A stretch of DNA of 64,000 bases, from NCBI RefSeq assembly GCF_000002865.3, contig NW_001865039.1, forward strand, positions 2,634,764 through 2,698,763, in the 5' to 3' direction. The notes under the pieces are model-generated. The model ran no database searches. It was not told the DNA's origin and worked only from the letters and a program-made list of their open reading frames with translations. This stretch comes from Monosiga brevicollis MX1 (Eukaryota > Opisthokonta > Choanoflagellata > Craspedida > Salpingoecidae). The position numbers and the translations under genes are program-made. Shown one piece after another: positions 11,232 to 23,770 of the stretch (position 1 is the stretch's first letter; each line of letters begins with the position of its first letter).

Positions 11232-12394
11232 ATGGACACGTTGCAGCCAAGGCAAGGAATAAGGTTGCGCAAGTGTATGGACGTGCGGCCTGTGGTGCTG
11301 CCCGATGATGTTCTCCTCAACATCTTCTCGCGGTTCTCGCCGCGCGAGCTTTTGGTGCTCATGCAGGTTTGTTGTGCTTTGGTCGGCATGCCACTGGGCC
11401 CGCAATGGCATCTCACGGCTGTGCAAGCCACCGGCGAGCCCTCGGCACTCTGCAACCAGCTTGTCTGCCTGTTCATATGGATTCCTGCTGCTGTTTGTAG
11501 GTGTGCCGGCAATGGCGGCGTGTGGGCTGCCACCCACATTTATGGACCTACGTGAACTTTGGGTTGGCCGGCTGTGAGCTCGAACTGCAGGTCGACGATC
11601 AAGGGCTGGGTAGTTGCCTCCGGCTCGGGCCAGTCTTTCAGTTGGATCTGGAACTGTGTCGCGGCGTCCGTCAAGCGACTCTGGCCGTTGTGGCGACGCA
11701 ATGCGCTACAACCCTGCAGCGGCTTAACTTGGCGGGGTGTCGGTCCATTTCCCCGAGTGGGTTGGCGCCCTTGGTGCAATGCACGCAGCTTCGCGTGCTA
11801 TCCTTGCGTGGTTGCGTGCAGTGCAGTGACGAATCAATTGCAGGCGTACTTCGGGCATGTCCAAAGCTGGCTTATCTTGACTTGGGCTTTATCCCCGGCC
11901 TTGATAAGCAGGTGGGACAAGCCCTTGGTCAATTGCCACACCTCCGCCATCTCTCGCTGCGGGCGACCCCCACAAACGGAACCTTTCTCACGCACTTAGC
12001 CCGGGCCAACCCACCGCTGCAATTCTTGTCGCTCCGCAAGTGTCCACTTGTTCCCATGCCCGCCCTGGCCGCCCTGCTTCGAACGGAAGGGCCACGGACC
12101 CACATGCAGCGCCTTGATCTCCGACAGATGCCATACACAGCTGAGGCACTGGCTCACTTTGCCACACTCTTGGACACGCTGCAATCCCTGCTCTACGTGG
12201 ACGTGGATGCCATGCTGGTGATGGAGCGCTTTGTGCTGACCAGTGCCGTGGGTGGCTACCAATACCAGGCCGCTGCCCTCGATGATGATCCACGGGATTC
12301 ATTGCAGAACAACACCTTTTATGCCGCATTTGCTCCGGGGCCCACCCGCCTGGCTGGAGCACACCACGAGACCTATGGATGCATTTTGGATTAG
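11232..12394 (+). CDS. F-box and leucine-rich repeat protein
   Basis: F-box proteins link SKP1-CUL1 ubiquitin ligases to substrates, here presumably through the LRR domain. Two exons join in phase 0, 11232-11366 and 11501-12394 (342 codons). An alternative start at 11277 begins just ahead of the box. The F-box reads LPDDVLLNIFSRFSPRELLV then, across the intron, VCRQWRRVGCHPHLWTYVNF. Leucine-rich repeats follow as LQRLNLAGCRSISPSGLAPL, LRVLSLRGCVQCSDESIAGV, LAYLDLGFIPGLDKQVGQAL, LRHLSLRATPTNGTFLTHLA, LQFLSLRKCPLVPMPALAAL and MQRLDLRQMPYTAEALAHF, of the cysteine-containing FBXL type. No orthologue can be named. Confidence 0.88.
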
Positions 12395-12766
12395 GTGACG
12401 CATTGAAAGCTCGGAGAACTTGAAGACTGGTTGTTTTCTGTTCCCACGAGGCGCTGTGGGCCTAAATTTCATCCACCATAAGCATATCTGGGCGGTGAGG
12501 CAATCAAGATCAGCTTGCAGAAGACAGGAGCTGGGGAGCCTTGTGTCTGAGTTGACAAAATCATGTCAAAGTCAAATAACACGTACGCTGAGGGCTCTCC
12601 TCTTACTCAACACCCGGCGCTTAGACGGACAGGTACATGCACAAAGTAAGCAAACAACAAAGTCAAGGCAAAGAAAAAAAAACAAAGGCATCACATGTCA
12701 AGGAAAGGATTGAAAAAAAAAAAAAAAAAGTGCGCCCGGCGCCCAATCCAGCTGTCAAGAAGGGTA
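12395..12766. other. Convergent spacer
   Basis: 3' flanks of the F-box gene (+) and the DUF4442 gene (-). It is A-rich near 12660-12730, with poly-A runs, and holds no recognisable gene. Confidence 0.6.
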
Positions 12767-13501
12767 CTACTGCTTCTTTAAACGCTTCTCAGAGACGTTG
12801 ATGGTCCATTGTGCTGTGGTCGTGGCCACCAGCTCATTGGCGCTGTTGTAGAGCAGCGACTCGACCTGATCAGTCCGAGGTAAGGATGAGCCGATCTGCA
12901 GGCGATTTTGAAGAAGGGGGAACACGTGCAGGCAGGTGCCGGGACAGATGCATACCGTGTAGTCATGAAGGCCCACCGTCGTGGGCAAAGGTGCCGGGGT
13001 AGCCACGGCGCGGATCTTGCCACGAGCCTTCTTGTGATAGGTTGTGCCCAGAGCCGTGACGATGCCGCGCCACGCCAGATCGGGGTGCTGCAACGTGCGC
13101 TGCTCCATGACAGAGGTGACAATGATGCCCGAGACATACTCACCCAGATTTGTTAGAGCAACGGCATGAACCGAGTTGAAGGGGTTACGGAGCCACGGCT
13201 GTTCCACAATGTATCCCTCAGCCTCCACCTCATCCATGCGGGTGAGGATGGGCTGCACACTGGCCGTGTACGGGGCCGCGGCATGGACCAAACCCAGGAA
13301 GGCGTACGTGCCCAGTGGTGCAGCAGCGCAGGCTCGCCAGACCTCCATCTTGGACAGCGCCTGTTGCGCGGGCATGGAGGAGAGGTTGAGCAGAATCCGC
13401 GGTGTCACCATGGCCGTCCCGATCAGAGATGCGCTGGCCAACATGAGGTTGTCCAGGGGCTTGAGCGCCCAGCGCAGCATGGCCGTCATTCCCAGCGTCA
13501 T
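12767..13501 (-). CDS. DUF4442 hotdog-fold protein, putative thioesterase-like
   Basis: The frame starts MTLGMTAMLRWALKPLDNLM and is open to 12767. The core resembles DUF4442 hotdog proteins: APYTASVQPILTRMDEVEAE then WLRNPFNSVHAVALTNLGEY, where the invariant histidine region (N-S-V-H-A-V-A-L) sits on the hotdog helix, then GTTYHKKARGKIRAVATPAP. A Cys-rich stretch of 20 codons interrupts the domain before LLYNSANELVATTTAQWTIN. That stretch is exactly bounded by GTATGC and CTGCAG (12955-12896) and is probably a 60-base intron. Hotdog proteins of this group are related to acyl-CoA thioesterases; the substrate is unknown. Its start faces the GBP-like gene across 191 bases, so the two probably share a divergent promoter. 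Confidence 0.75.
   Translation of the reverse strand: MTLGMTAMLRWALKPLDNLMLASASLIGTAMVTPRILLNLSSMPAQQALSKMEVWRACAAAPLGTYAFLGLVHAAAPYTASVQPILTRMDEVEAEGYIVEQPWLRNPFNSVHAVALTNLGEYVSGIIVTSVMEQRTLQHPDLAWRGIVTALGTTYHKKARGKIRAVATPAPLPTTVGLHDYTVCICPGTCLHVFPLLQNRLQIGSSLPRTDQVESLLYNSANELVATTTAQWTINVSEKRLKKQ
12896..12955 (-). other. Probable 60-base in-frame intron
   Basis: It has a GT-AG boundary with a pyrimidine-rich acceptor, is a multiple of three and has no stop, so retention would add 20 residues rich in Cys and Leu to the DUF4442 protein. The flanking exon sequence rejoins family-like sequence when it is removed. Confidence 0.6.
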
Positions 13502-13692
13502 CTTGCGGCGGTCCGAATGAAGCTCCTAATGTTATAGTTCACGAGCGCAGTGACAAATGGGTTTACATTGTCAGATTGATGTTTGTCAGACAAAACATAC
13601 TGCTTGTGACGGTTTGCGCTTCTCGGAAAAAAGTCATAAAAATTGACAGCCGCGGACCGTCCGGTGGTCGAGCAGGAGGGTGTGGTGACAGG

Positions 13693-16600
13693 ATGGGGTG
13701 GCAGTACTGGATTATGGGCCTGGTCCTGGCTGGGGTCTGCGGAAATCATCATGGCTGGCCAGGGGCTGTGGCCAATGCGTCGCTGCTTACGCTTCAGGAG
13801 AAGCTGTTGCCGGCCCACCAGTCTGCTGCTCGGCCACTGCAGCTTGTGGGGCGCGACCAGACCGGCCGGTTGGCAGTGAACCGGTCCAGTTTGCAGTACA
13901 TTGCAACAAATTGGCACGAACCCGTCTATGTCGTTGGTGTGGTGGGGCCCTTTCACTCTGGAAAATCCTTTCTGGCGAATCGTCTTGTCGATCGCATGGC
14001 CGGCTTTACGCTCGGACCCACAGTCCAGCCCACGACCGAGGTCTGTCTGCCTGAGACTCAGCACATTGACAGCCCTGCACGCACACCAGCCAAGACAATC
14101 GAGGATAAGAAAATAGGCCAAGACCGGGGCCAGAAAATCTTTGAAGCTGAACAAAGATATCTTACCTCCTCTCCTGTCATTGTCTTGTCATTGTGTGTAC
14201 AGGGCATTTGGACATTTAGCGTGCCGGCCACCGATGGGCAGCGCCTTCGCGTCGTTGTGTTAGACACCGAGGGCCTGGCTGCCCCAGGTACGCGAGCGCT
14301 CGAGTGCTTGGGGTTCAAGGCAAGCTGTCTGCGTGCAGTGTCTCTTGGGCCTACCCGTCTCACAGTGAGTCTGCTGTTCCAGGCAATTCTCCCGATTATG
14401 ACGCTGCCTTGTTTGCCGTCACAACCTTGCTGTCAACGCATTTGGTCTACAACTCCGTTCGAATCATTGACGAGGCTGCCATGGAGTATCTCGAGGTGCT
14501 GGCGCGCAGAGCTCAGCTCTTCCAGTTTCAAACGGCTCTGCGCTCCCAGAGCCAATTTTCACCTGGTACGTGTGGCCAGTCTATGGTTGTTGTTGGTGTC
14601 GTTGATGTTGATGGTGTTGTTGCTGTTGTTGTTGTTGTTATTGTTGTTGTTGTTGTTGCTGCTGCTGCTGCTGCTGCTGTTGTCTAGAAACACCGTGGCG
14701 TTGGGTCGTCATGTTCATGTCTCGTTGAGTCTCATTTAATGACTTGGTGTGATTTCCAATTCCCTTCGGCCATGCTCCTGTTGTACTGGGGCATGGAACT
14801 TGGGGATGGCACGGTTCATGCAGCCATGCTCAACTTTCCCAGCCTTACCTGGGTGGTTCAGGACTTCTTCCAAGAGCAGATCGACGGCGAGAGTCCGGAT
14901 GCATGGCTTCGTCGTCTCATGGACCAACAGGCAGGTGCATCCCTGGCTTGTGCTTGAGAGATGACACTACAAAAGTTGGATCAAGCCCATGATTATTTCT
15001 GCCTCCTGGTGACACGCGTTCTCCAACGCCACAGGAACATCAGCGTGACCAGCGAAATGAGACTGGCACGGGCTTGAAGCATATCTTCCCGGCGGCCTAC
15101 TGCCGGACCGTCTTTTTGCCTTCCACAAGTCGCCAATCTCTCCTTCAGCTCGACGGTGAGGCTGCATTCATAAAGAGACCTGGTCAGCGCCCGCTTCACT
15201 GACTTGTCGGCTGCTCGCATGTCCAGCACTTGCGCCGGCAGACCTGACGGCTGATTACATCAAAGACATTGAAGCTGTGCAACAGCATTTGGTCGAGCTC
15301 TTGCGCCAGAAGCATACAGAAACGCCTCACGAAGCTTCGGCCACATTGAGTGACGAGGCACCCTCTGGCTTGAGCCAGCTCAGCCGTGCCTTGTTGAGTA
15401 TTGCTGCTCCCCGGCAGCACTCGGCACCCTCGCAAGCATTGACACCGGCACAGTTCGTGTTTCTGGTTGACCTGCTCGTGACGGTGCGTCTGAGTACAGC
15501 TATTGTCAAGGGAAAGAGACTGGGGGGAAGCTGGGTAGAGAAATTCAAGCGGACAATGGCGCTGCGACTTGATTTGCTGTGTCCCTGCGACTGCGCCGCC
15601 CATCGCCTGTTTCTCCTCTTGTAGACGGTCAATAACGGAGGCCTAGGTCAGCTGCCTTCGCAATGGAGCATGCTGGTGCGGGAGCAAGCTGTTCAAGCTA
15701 GAGAACAAAGCCTGCAGGCAAGCGGCTTGGCTGACGTCCTTGCTCGAGCGGTGTGACTGAGTGTTTGCGTGCCATTGACCTCTTGACGTTCTGGGGCCCA
15801 ATGTCCATCGGTGTAGTTCTTTCGGCGAATGGTTGAAGACTTGTTGGCTGTACAACCACCATTGGCTGAACTTCTCTTTGAGCAGCAGTTACATGATGCA
15901 AAGGCAGCAACGATCAAAGGGTTTGAACGGCAAATGTTTGACTTGGACACACGCTTCGCTCAGGTGTGGATTGCTCACTGGCTGACGTCTTTGGCCTCGC
16001 TCGGCTTACCAGTTCGATCTTTTGTTTGTGGCGTCTGTACGCACGCACCCTGTATCTAAGCCCCGCTCTGTGTCCATCTTGCTCTCCACGTCCTAGGATG
16101 CCATCGGTACTCTGAAGGCCGAACTCAAACTGCTGACCAAGCAGACGACGGAACGTTATCTCGCCAAAACGCAGGCACACGTGGAGCGCATCCTGCGGGT
16201 ATGGCCCTCGGCTCGGCTCTGCAGGGTTGCACCTTGCCACCTGGCCTGTTATTGCTTGATGTGTGAGCAATTTGATTTGGTTGGCCCCATTCATGGTGTA
16301 ACGCAGGAGGCCGAAGACAAGTTTGTTGCAAGTTTGGGGGGTCTTAGACAAATGATGACGGAGGAGCTGGATTCGTACTTGCAGTCGAGCATGGATGCCC
16401 TGCAGAGGCAGACTGCAGGGCAGTTTGCACCATACGGCTCGAACGGGCGAGCGGTAAGCGGCGCAATCCGTCACGTTGCTGGGCCCTCACAACGGGGAAG
16501 GCAGATGTTAAGAGGATGACCTCACGTCTGTTGGTGGGCAAGGCTGCGGGCAAGCTGCTAGCTGTAATGCAGCAACGGTGCGAGGTGGCCCAGGCGCGCA

Positions 16601-17929
16601 ACTTGCGCCGGATTGTAGCGTCCATGCAACAGGCCACCTTTGCTGCTCTGATTCATGCCAAAAAGGCCATTGCTGAGGTGAGCCGTGCGACTCTGCTGCT
16701 CGGCCCAGGTGTTTGAGGCATGCATGCCTCACACTGGCTTGACTGGCTTACTGTCCGCTGATTACAATTGTGGATCATGCCTCTGCAGGTGGGGATGGTG
16801 ATGTGGAGCCAGGAGGAGCTTCAGGTCAAGCAGGATGCGGTCTTGGCGGAGGCTTTGGCTGTGTTCGGGCGTCAGACCGATGGATATCATCAGGTCTGCG
16901 CCAGTTTCGGCTTTTCTTGTGCAGAGCCAACACCTGCTTGTGCTCATCTGGGTGCTTGGTTTTGGCAACTGGGATTGGGCAGCATCCTGCTCATGACCAA
17001 GAGAAGACGAATCTCCTGGCTCAGCTACAAACGCTCGCCTATCAGTGGCGCGACGATAACGAGGTACGTTCCATCGCTTGGCCTACTTTGGATTGGCCGG
17101 GCACTGGTGCTGGTGCTCATGTGGTACTAAACTGTCGTCATGGGCATCTGGCAGGCCCTCGTGCGGCGGCATATCAAGTCCCTTGAGGCAGAGATTCAGC
17201 AGGAAGTGCACGAGGTTGGTCCTCTCTTTTAGATAAACGGTGTTGCTCAAGCCATGCAGTTGTGCGGTTTTTGGGTAAACGGGTGACCATGTTCTTGTAT
17301 AAACTTCCTAGGTCTTGGTTCAAGTACAGCTGCCCATCTCGATCCAAGAGGAGAACAAGCTAGTGGCTGAGCAAACTCGCCGTGCGTATCGCAAGTTTCG
17401 GAAGGTGGCGCTTCGGTACGTGGCTTGGGGCGTCTGGGACGTGTTCAGGATCACATTGTAGCAGATGTGAGTTGCACGGCTTCTCTTGACGCGTGCGGAC
17501 ACTGGTTGGATGGGTGGCCGCAGTTTCGAGGGCATGCCCAGTTATAACCAGGGTTTGGTGGCGCTTCAAACACGGTTGGATGAGCTGGCAAAGGCCTTTG
17601 GCGAGGACAACGTGCGGCAGTTGCGCGAGCGGGTGGAAAAGCCTTTGCAGCGGGCGCGCCGCCGGCTGCGCGCACTCGTGGCTGACTACGGCCTGGTATT
17701 GAACCTGCACGGTTACGCACGCACATATGCCCGTGAGGAGATTGGGCAGCGGCTCGAAGCCGATCACTGTCAGCGCGTGATTCAGGCTTGGATGACAGGT
17801 AGTGGTCCAGAGAATGTGGGCGACATGTTGCGCGAGAACGATCAGGTGCGCCTCGACGGCACGATCCCACCCATCCGTGCTGGCCGGAAGCTCATGCGCG
17901 GCTCTTTGTGGGCCAACACGTTGCGCTGA
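13693..17929 (+). CDS. Guanylate-binding-protein family GTPase with signal peptide
   Basis: Large dynamin-like GTPase of the GBP/atlastin class. The start gives a hydrophobic N-terminus, MGWQYWIMGLVLAGVCG, that looks like a signal peptide. The G domain follows: P-loop VVGVVGPFHSGKSFLANRL near 13940, LGPTVQPTTE (switch I, end of exon 14040), GIWTFSVP (exon 14203-14287) with VVVLDTEGLAAPG (G3), YDAALFAVTTLLSTHLVYNS (exon 14383-14565), and FPSLTWVVQDFFQEQIDGES (exon from 14824; VQD stands where GBPs have the guanine-binding RD). Intron phases agree through these joins. Many small exons to 17929 encode a long helical region, for example LQTRLDELAKAFGEDNVRQL and VEKPLQRARRRLRALVADYG, like the GBP C-terminal helical domain. 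No C-terminal membrane anchor or CaaX box is visible; it ends SLWANTLR. Exon borders between 14940 and 17480 are only approximate. Confidence 0.85.
14584..14686. repeat. (GTT)n/(GCT)n trinucleotide repeat
   Basis: Imperfect GTT array passing into a GCT array within an intron of the GBP-like gene. Being a trinucleotide array it stays open in all frames and mimics a valine or alanine tract, but splice sites on both sides place it in the intron. Confidence 0.9.
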
Positions 17930-18867
17930 CCATAGGGACTATTGAACCTATCTCTGGTCGTTGGTATCGCGGGAATATTTCTCTTTCTGCTAATCCGAGT
18001 GCTTTGCCGCTCGTCCGTAGCTGCGCGTCCCGTCCGAATCAAGGCCGAGTGAGAGGCGGGCTGGCTCGTTTGCGAACGCGAACTTGTCAACGGCGACGCT
18101 GAAATCGACATAGGCGGACATAGGGGCACGAGGACGGATGCATGGCCTGAACATCAACAAGCACGCATGAGAACTGATGCTAGTGTGGATCGGGTGGCGC
18201 TGCTCATTGCACGACAGCACAGACCGTGGGCACGTCACCAGCCAAGTCTGTGCCGGGCGATGCGATTGGCGCTGATCGTGACACATGCACTATTGCAACG
18301 AGTGCCCAAAGCTGGCACTTTGGATGCGGCCATACTGCAAAGCATCTCACACCAATAAGAGCTGAGCATCGTTTTTCTGACAAAATGACAAAATACAAGA
18401 TGATGTCATGACCAGCATCCTCACCCATTACACATAGCGTCCGATCAACGTGACAAGAACGGAACAAGATCTTGTCCAATGGCCTTGACACCTGGTGCCC
18501 TGACACGCCACCCGCCCGTACGTTCGTTCCATCCCAAAGCCCTCGATGGAAGCTACATGTAAGCTGAGACATGGCGATGTTACCGCCTTTTGTTCGGCAG
18601 TCACGACCAACGGCAGTCGCCCGTTAAAGCTCTTGTGGCTCGTCGTGGGCAACCACACAGTGTTGCATCAAAGCACCCTCTCGTCAAAGAGGATTGGAGC
18701 GAAAAAGAGAGAGAGAAAGAGAGAGAGAGAGAAAAGTCAGAGAGAGAGAAAGAGAGAGCGAGAGAGGAGAGGAGAGAGAGAGAGGAGACAAAGCAGAGAG
18801 AAGAAAGCCAAAGGTGTGTGTTTACGTCGCTCTTGGGGTTTTATTTTATTTTTTTTTTCTGAACAGG
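17930..18867. other. Spacer upstream of the acid phosphatase gene
   Basis: About 940 bases between two genes on the same strand. No gene is supported. It ends with a purine-rich GA tract (18701-18800) directly before the phosphatase start, which probably lies in its promoter or 5' leader. Confidence 0.55.
18701..18800. repeat. GA-rich microsatellite
   Basis: Imperfect GA/GAAA tract on the coding strand ending about 70 bases before the start codon of the purple acid phosphatase gene. Confidence 0.9.
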
Positions 18868-21800
18868 ATGACTGCCATGAGTGTTTTGGCGGTTGTGGCA
18901 ATTGCCCTGGTTGCTGCGGTGGCGGCTCGGCCAGCCCGTGTTGCGACCTTGGACCTGAGCAGCCAAGTTCAGCTGAGCCTTAATGCTACCACCATCTCAG
19001 ATGGTGACTGGGTACAGGTGCGACACGACCGGCCAGGGGCGACATGGGTTGTTCGTCCTGAGCTCGATGGCACGTCTTGCTCACTTGCTGGCTGTGTTGG
19101 TCCAATGCCTGCCTCTTGAACCCGCGTTTAGCTTTCCTGGAGTGGCGTGCCCGAGGCGGAGCGCGCCAGCTGCTGGATCGGCGTCTTCAGTCCAGATAAT
19201 GTTGATGTCTCGACCATTCCCGCAATCCCATACCCCGCGACAGCCCCATGGACTGCCACTGCTGCCCTGAAATATCAAGTCTGCTCTGCCGGTAGGGCCA
19301 TGGCAACATTCACGCTGCACTCATGCTCTGGGTTTGAAGCTCTTCGTTCCCTGTGTGTGTAGACTCATTCTCACGCTTGCACGCTTGCACCTGGCATCTA
19401 CGCACGTGCACTGCCCGGACGCTGGTGGTATTGTGCTTGACTAGATCCAAGTTTTGCCAGCACCGGTGCAGGCTCGTACAACTTTCGTCTCTTGGACATG
19501 CGCGAGACCGTCGCTTTTTGGCTCTTTTACAACGGTACCACCAATCCGGTGGCCGTGAACAAGTTCGTTGTCAAATCTCGATCTCTAGCTGGGCCTGTTT
19601 CAGCTCCAGCCACCACTGATCCCCACGACCCGGCCGTCTTTTGCTTGTAGGTCTGATGTCATCAGCTTTACGCATCCTGAGGCTCCGCGCCACGGTGTGC
19701 TGGCGCTCACGGCCGACCCCACAGAAATGCGTCTGACTTGGAACAGCAAGTTCCCGACGCCCGGCTTTGTCAATTACACCGTCAATGGCGCTGCGACTGC
19801 CGTCAGCATCCCGGCAAAGGCCTACACCTACACTACGGACGACCTCTGTGGTGAGCCTGGACGGACTCAAGGCTGGCGAGAGCCTGGCTTCTTCCATACT
19901 GCCGTTATCAAGGTTTGTGCAACCTTGCACAGTACTTTTACATTTTCCTGAGTCATTGTGCATGCCATTGACATTCAGCCGCTCACCCCCGCCTCTTCTA
20001 CATGGCAACAGGGTCTGACACCCGGCACGGATAAGGTCTCTTACATCTATGGTAATGACCAATATGGCTGGAGTGAGACCAAGGTGCGATGCAACTTCTT
20101 GTTGGGCTGTGCTTTGCTCGTGTTGTCGGAGCTCGCATGAAAGCACTCGCTTGCTGACGCACGGACCACACGCCTTGGCCTTTTTCTGGGTGCCTTTCTC
20201 CGTTTGGGGCTTCAATGGGCTTACGTAGACATTTACTGCCGCCAAGAGCGCCGATCCCAATGCCGCCCTGCGCGTGTTGGTTGCTGCGGATGTCGGTGCC
20301 ACCGAACCGGATCATTGCTCTTACCACTGGATCGAGCCCAATGCCACCCAAACTTGTGTGTGCGCGCTTCCCCAAGCGAAGCTTGGCTCCCTCTCCCTTG
20401 TGTGCCGGCCTTTTGTTTTGCTTTGCGGCCAATGAGCACGTTTTACCTACCACCTAGTGTTTTGCTGACCATGGCTGCCAATGCCCGTTTCCTTGCCTTG
20501 TCACTAGACCAGCACATGACAGATCTTGCGTCTAGCGCTGACGTTGTCCTGCACATTGGTGACATTTCTTGTGCGTGCTGAGCCTTTGCCTGCGTCGAGC
20601 GCACTAATACAACTGCTTCTCACGGAGATGGCTGCCCGCGGCGATAGATGCCACCGGCTATTCTGCCAAGTGGGAGCTTTTCATGGCCCAAGCCGAGCCG
20701 CTCGGCAGCGTTCTGCCCATCATGACTGCCCTGGGCAACCACGAGCAAGATACTCCCGATCGTCGGTCAGGTGAGCGTTGATGTGTTTCTCCACCTCGTG
20801 CTGTCCTGCTTGCCAATAGCCACCGACGGCCGCTGTACGCTTTGTTTTGCCATGACTGTGCTCCGGTGGTGTTTGGCGCTCTTAGGCACATACTATGGCA
20901 GCAACGACTCGGGGGGTGAATGCGCGCAACCCACCAACGCTCGCTTCCCCATGCCCGTGCCCTCGCACAACCAGTTTAGCGGTTTGTGCTTGTGCCTTGA
21001 CCCGTACACCCATGTTCCATCGCATGTATTGTGCATATTGTCCTCAGCGCACATGTTGTCGCACGTGTTTAGGCTGGTACTCTTTTGACATGGGACCCGT
21101 TCATTTCATCACAATCAACACGGAACTGGAGGTGGCGCCCGGCAGCGATCAATACGATTTTATTACGGATGACATTGCCCAGATGAACCGCAGCGAAACG
21201 CCGTGGCTCATCATGATGGGTGCGACGGCCCGTATTCACTCCCCTAATCTCGCCTTGACTCTTGGGATCGCCGCTCATGCACGGTGATCTCGATGCTCTG
21301 GCTCTGTTTGCTTTGAGAAAGGTCATCGCCCCATGTACTACGTGCGCGATGATGTATCGGCCATCGACCCCCACTTTCAGGTTCTCGAGTCGCTCATGTA
21401 CGAAAATAAGGTACGTGCTGCAACACCTCTCTCTCGCTGTATCTTCTTGCCTTCCTTCGCGTCACGTCGTGACCCATTCTGGAATCTACTTTACCCCAAA
21501 TTTAGGTCGATCTCTTCTTGGTGGGCCATGTCCACAATGCCCTGGTTACCTGCCCCGTCTACAACGGCACCTGCGCAAAGTCCATGGACGAGGATCTTTT
21601 CCAGGGCACTGTGCATGTATGCGTCGGCAACGGCGGCATGTCACTGGACAAGGTCCCCAAGACGGCTCCTGCTTGGGGTGACTTTATGGCTTCCGATTGG
21701 GGTTACGCGACCCTGGATGTTGCAAACAAGACTCATCTCACGGTAAGTTGTTGCTGGTGCGTGTGCATTTTTGTCAACGCCGTGTGCGTCGCTATGATTT

Positions 21801-21902
21801 CACGCATCTGGCACGGGTGCCTAGATGTCGTTGTTTGAGGATTCGACCAATGTTGAGCTCTATAGCTTCAGCTTGAAGCGCAACTATCCTCGAGCTTTGT
21901 AA
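18868..21902 (+). CDS. Purple acid phosphatase (binuclear metallophosphoesterase)
   Basis: Secreted or lysosomal Fe(III)-M(II) phosphomonoesterase. The start gives MTAMSVLAVVAIALVAAVAA, a clear signal peptide, followed by a fibronectin-like N-terminal domain (for example RLTWNSKFPTPGFVNYTVNG as LTWNSKFPTPGFVNY near 19740). Metal-ligand motifs appear in family order: VLHIGDIS near 20550-20570 (GD motif), TALGNHEQD near 20730 (GNHE), GHRPMYYVRDDVS formed by splicing 21219 to 21319 in phase 1 (GHxP region), and FLVGHVHNALVTCPVYNGTC near 21512-21570 (GHxH). It ends VELYSFSLKRNYPRAL with the stop at 21900-21902. At least nine small exons are present. The catalytic set looks complete. Confidence 0.93.
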
Positions 21903-22310
21903 ATAGCGCACGAATTTTGCTCGTTCCATCTTCATCTTCTTGAACCTGATGAAACTGCTCTGTTCTCAATCAGCGCTGTCGCGTGACGGTTGTGGATACA
22001 AGGGGGCGTAAGAAATATTGTCTGTTATCTGTGCAACCATCTCTCTGCTGCCTCTTGGTATTTCAGGAGCAATTCAAGACCGGTTCATGCGCCAATTACA
22101 GACTGAGAGCTGACATCTGTGAGGAGTTTCAACTCTGATCTGAATACACGCGAAACGCTCTACCCAAAGAGAAAAACAAACAAGGAAACAAACAGCAAGA
22201 GCAGAATCAAAACCAAATGCACGGCTCCTCAAGCCGAGGGAGTTGTCTCAAATAACATTTGCGGTCAGGGTTTGGCTTGACAATAGCTGATCTATGGTGG
22301 TTGCTGGCGC
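21903..22310. other. Convergent spacer
   Basis: 3' flanks of the phosphatase (+) and calcyphosine-like (-) genes. AT-richer than its surroundings; no gene seen. Confidence 0.6.
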
Positions 22311-23419
<1,109 letters not shown>

Positions 23420-23770
23420 CTTGGCGAGGAAATAGGCGAGAAAGGATTCGCGTCTAGAATGCGACCAAGAATTTGTCAAAGTCAAGCACACAACAAGATG
23501 TGCGCTTGCAAAACCAAACGCGAGAATGCTTTGAACAATGCGCAAGACCACCCTAGTCTTGGACACGCGCCTGGTCCCCAGACACTGCCACATCCGCGAC
23601 AGGCAGTCGTACCTCGAAGAAGAAGAAGAAGGAAATCTTTCCGATCAAAAATTTCCCAAAAATGAAAATTTGGTGTTGTGCTTTGACAACAAGCATCAGC
23701 GTAAGAACAGCTGGTAACGGGTTTGTCAGACAATCGGAGGTTCTCGTTCACTTTCTTGATGGCCAGTATC
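23420..23770. promoter_or_regulatory. Divergent promoter spacer CAPSL/INO80C
   Basis: 351 bases between two start codons pointing apart, so both promoters or 5' leaders must lie here. No TATA-like element is obvious; inferred from position only. Confidence 0.45.

Noticed and set aside
13576-13692. N-terminal extension of the GBP-like frame to an upstream Met
   Set aside because: The extension is polar and low-complexity and would bury the signal peptide; the Met at 13693 begins a clean one.
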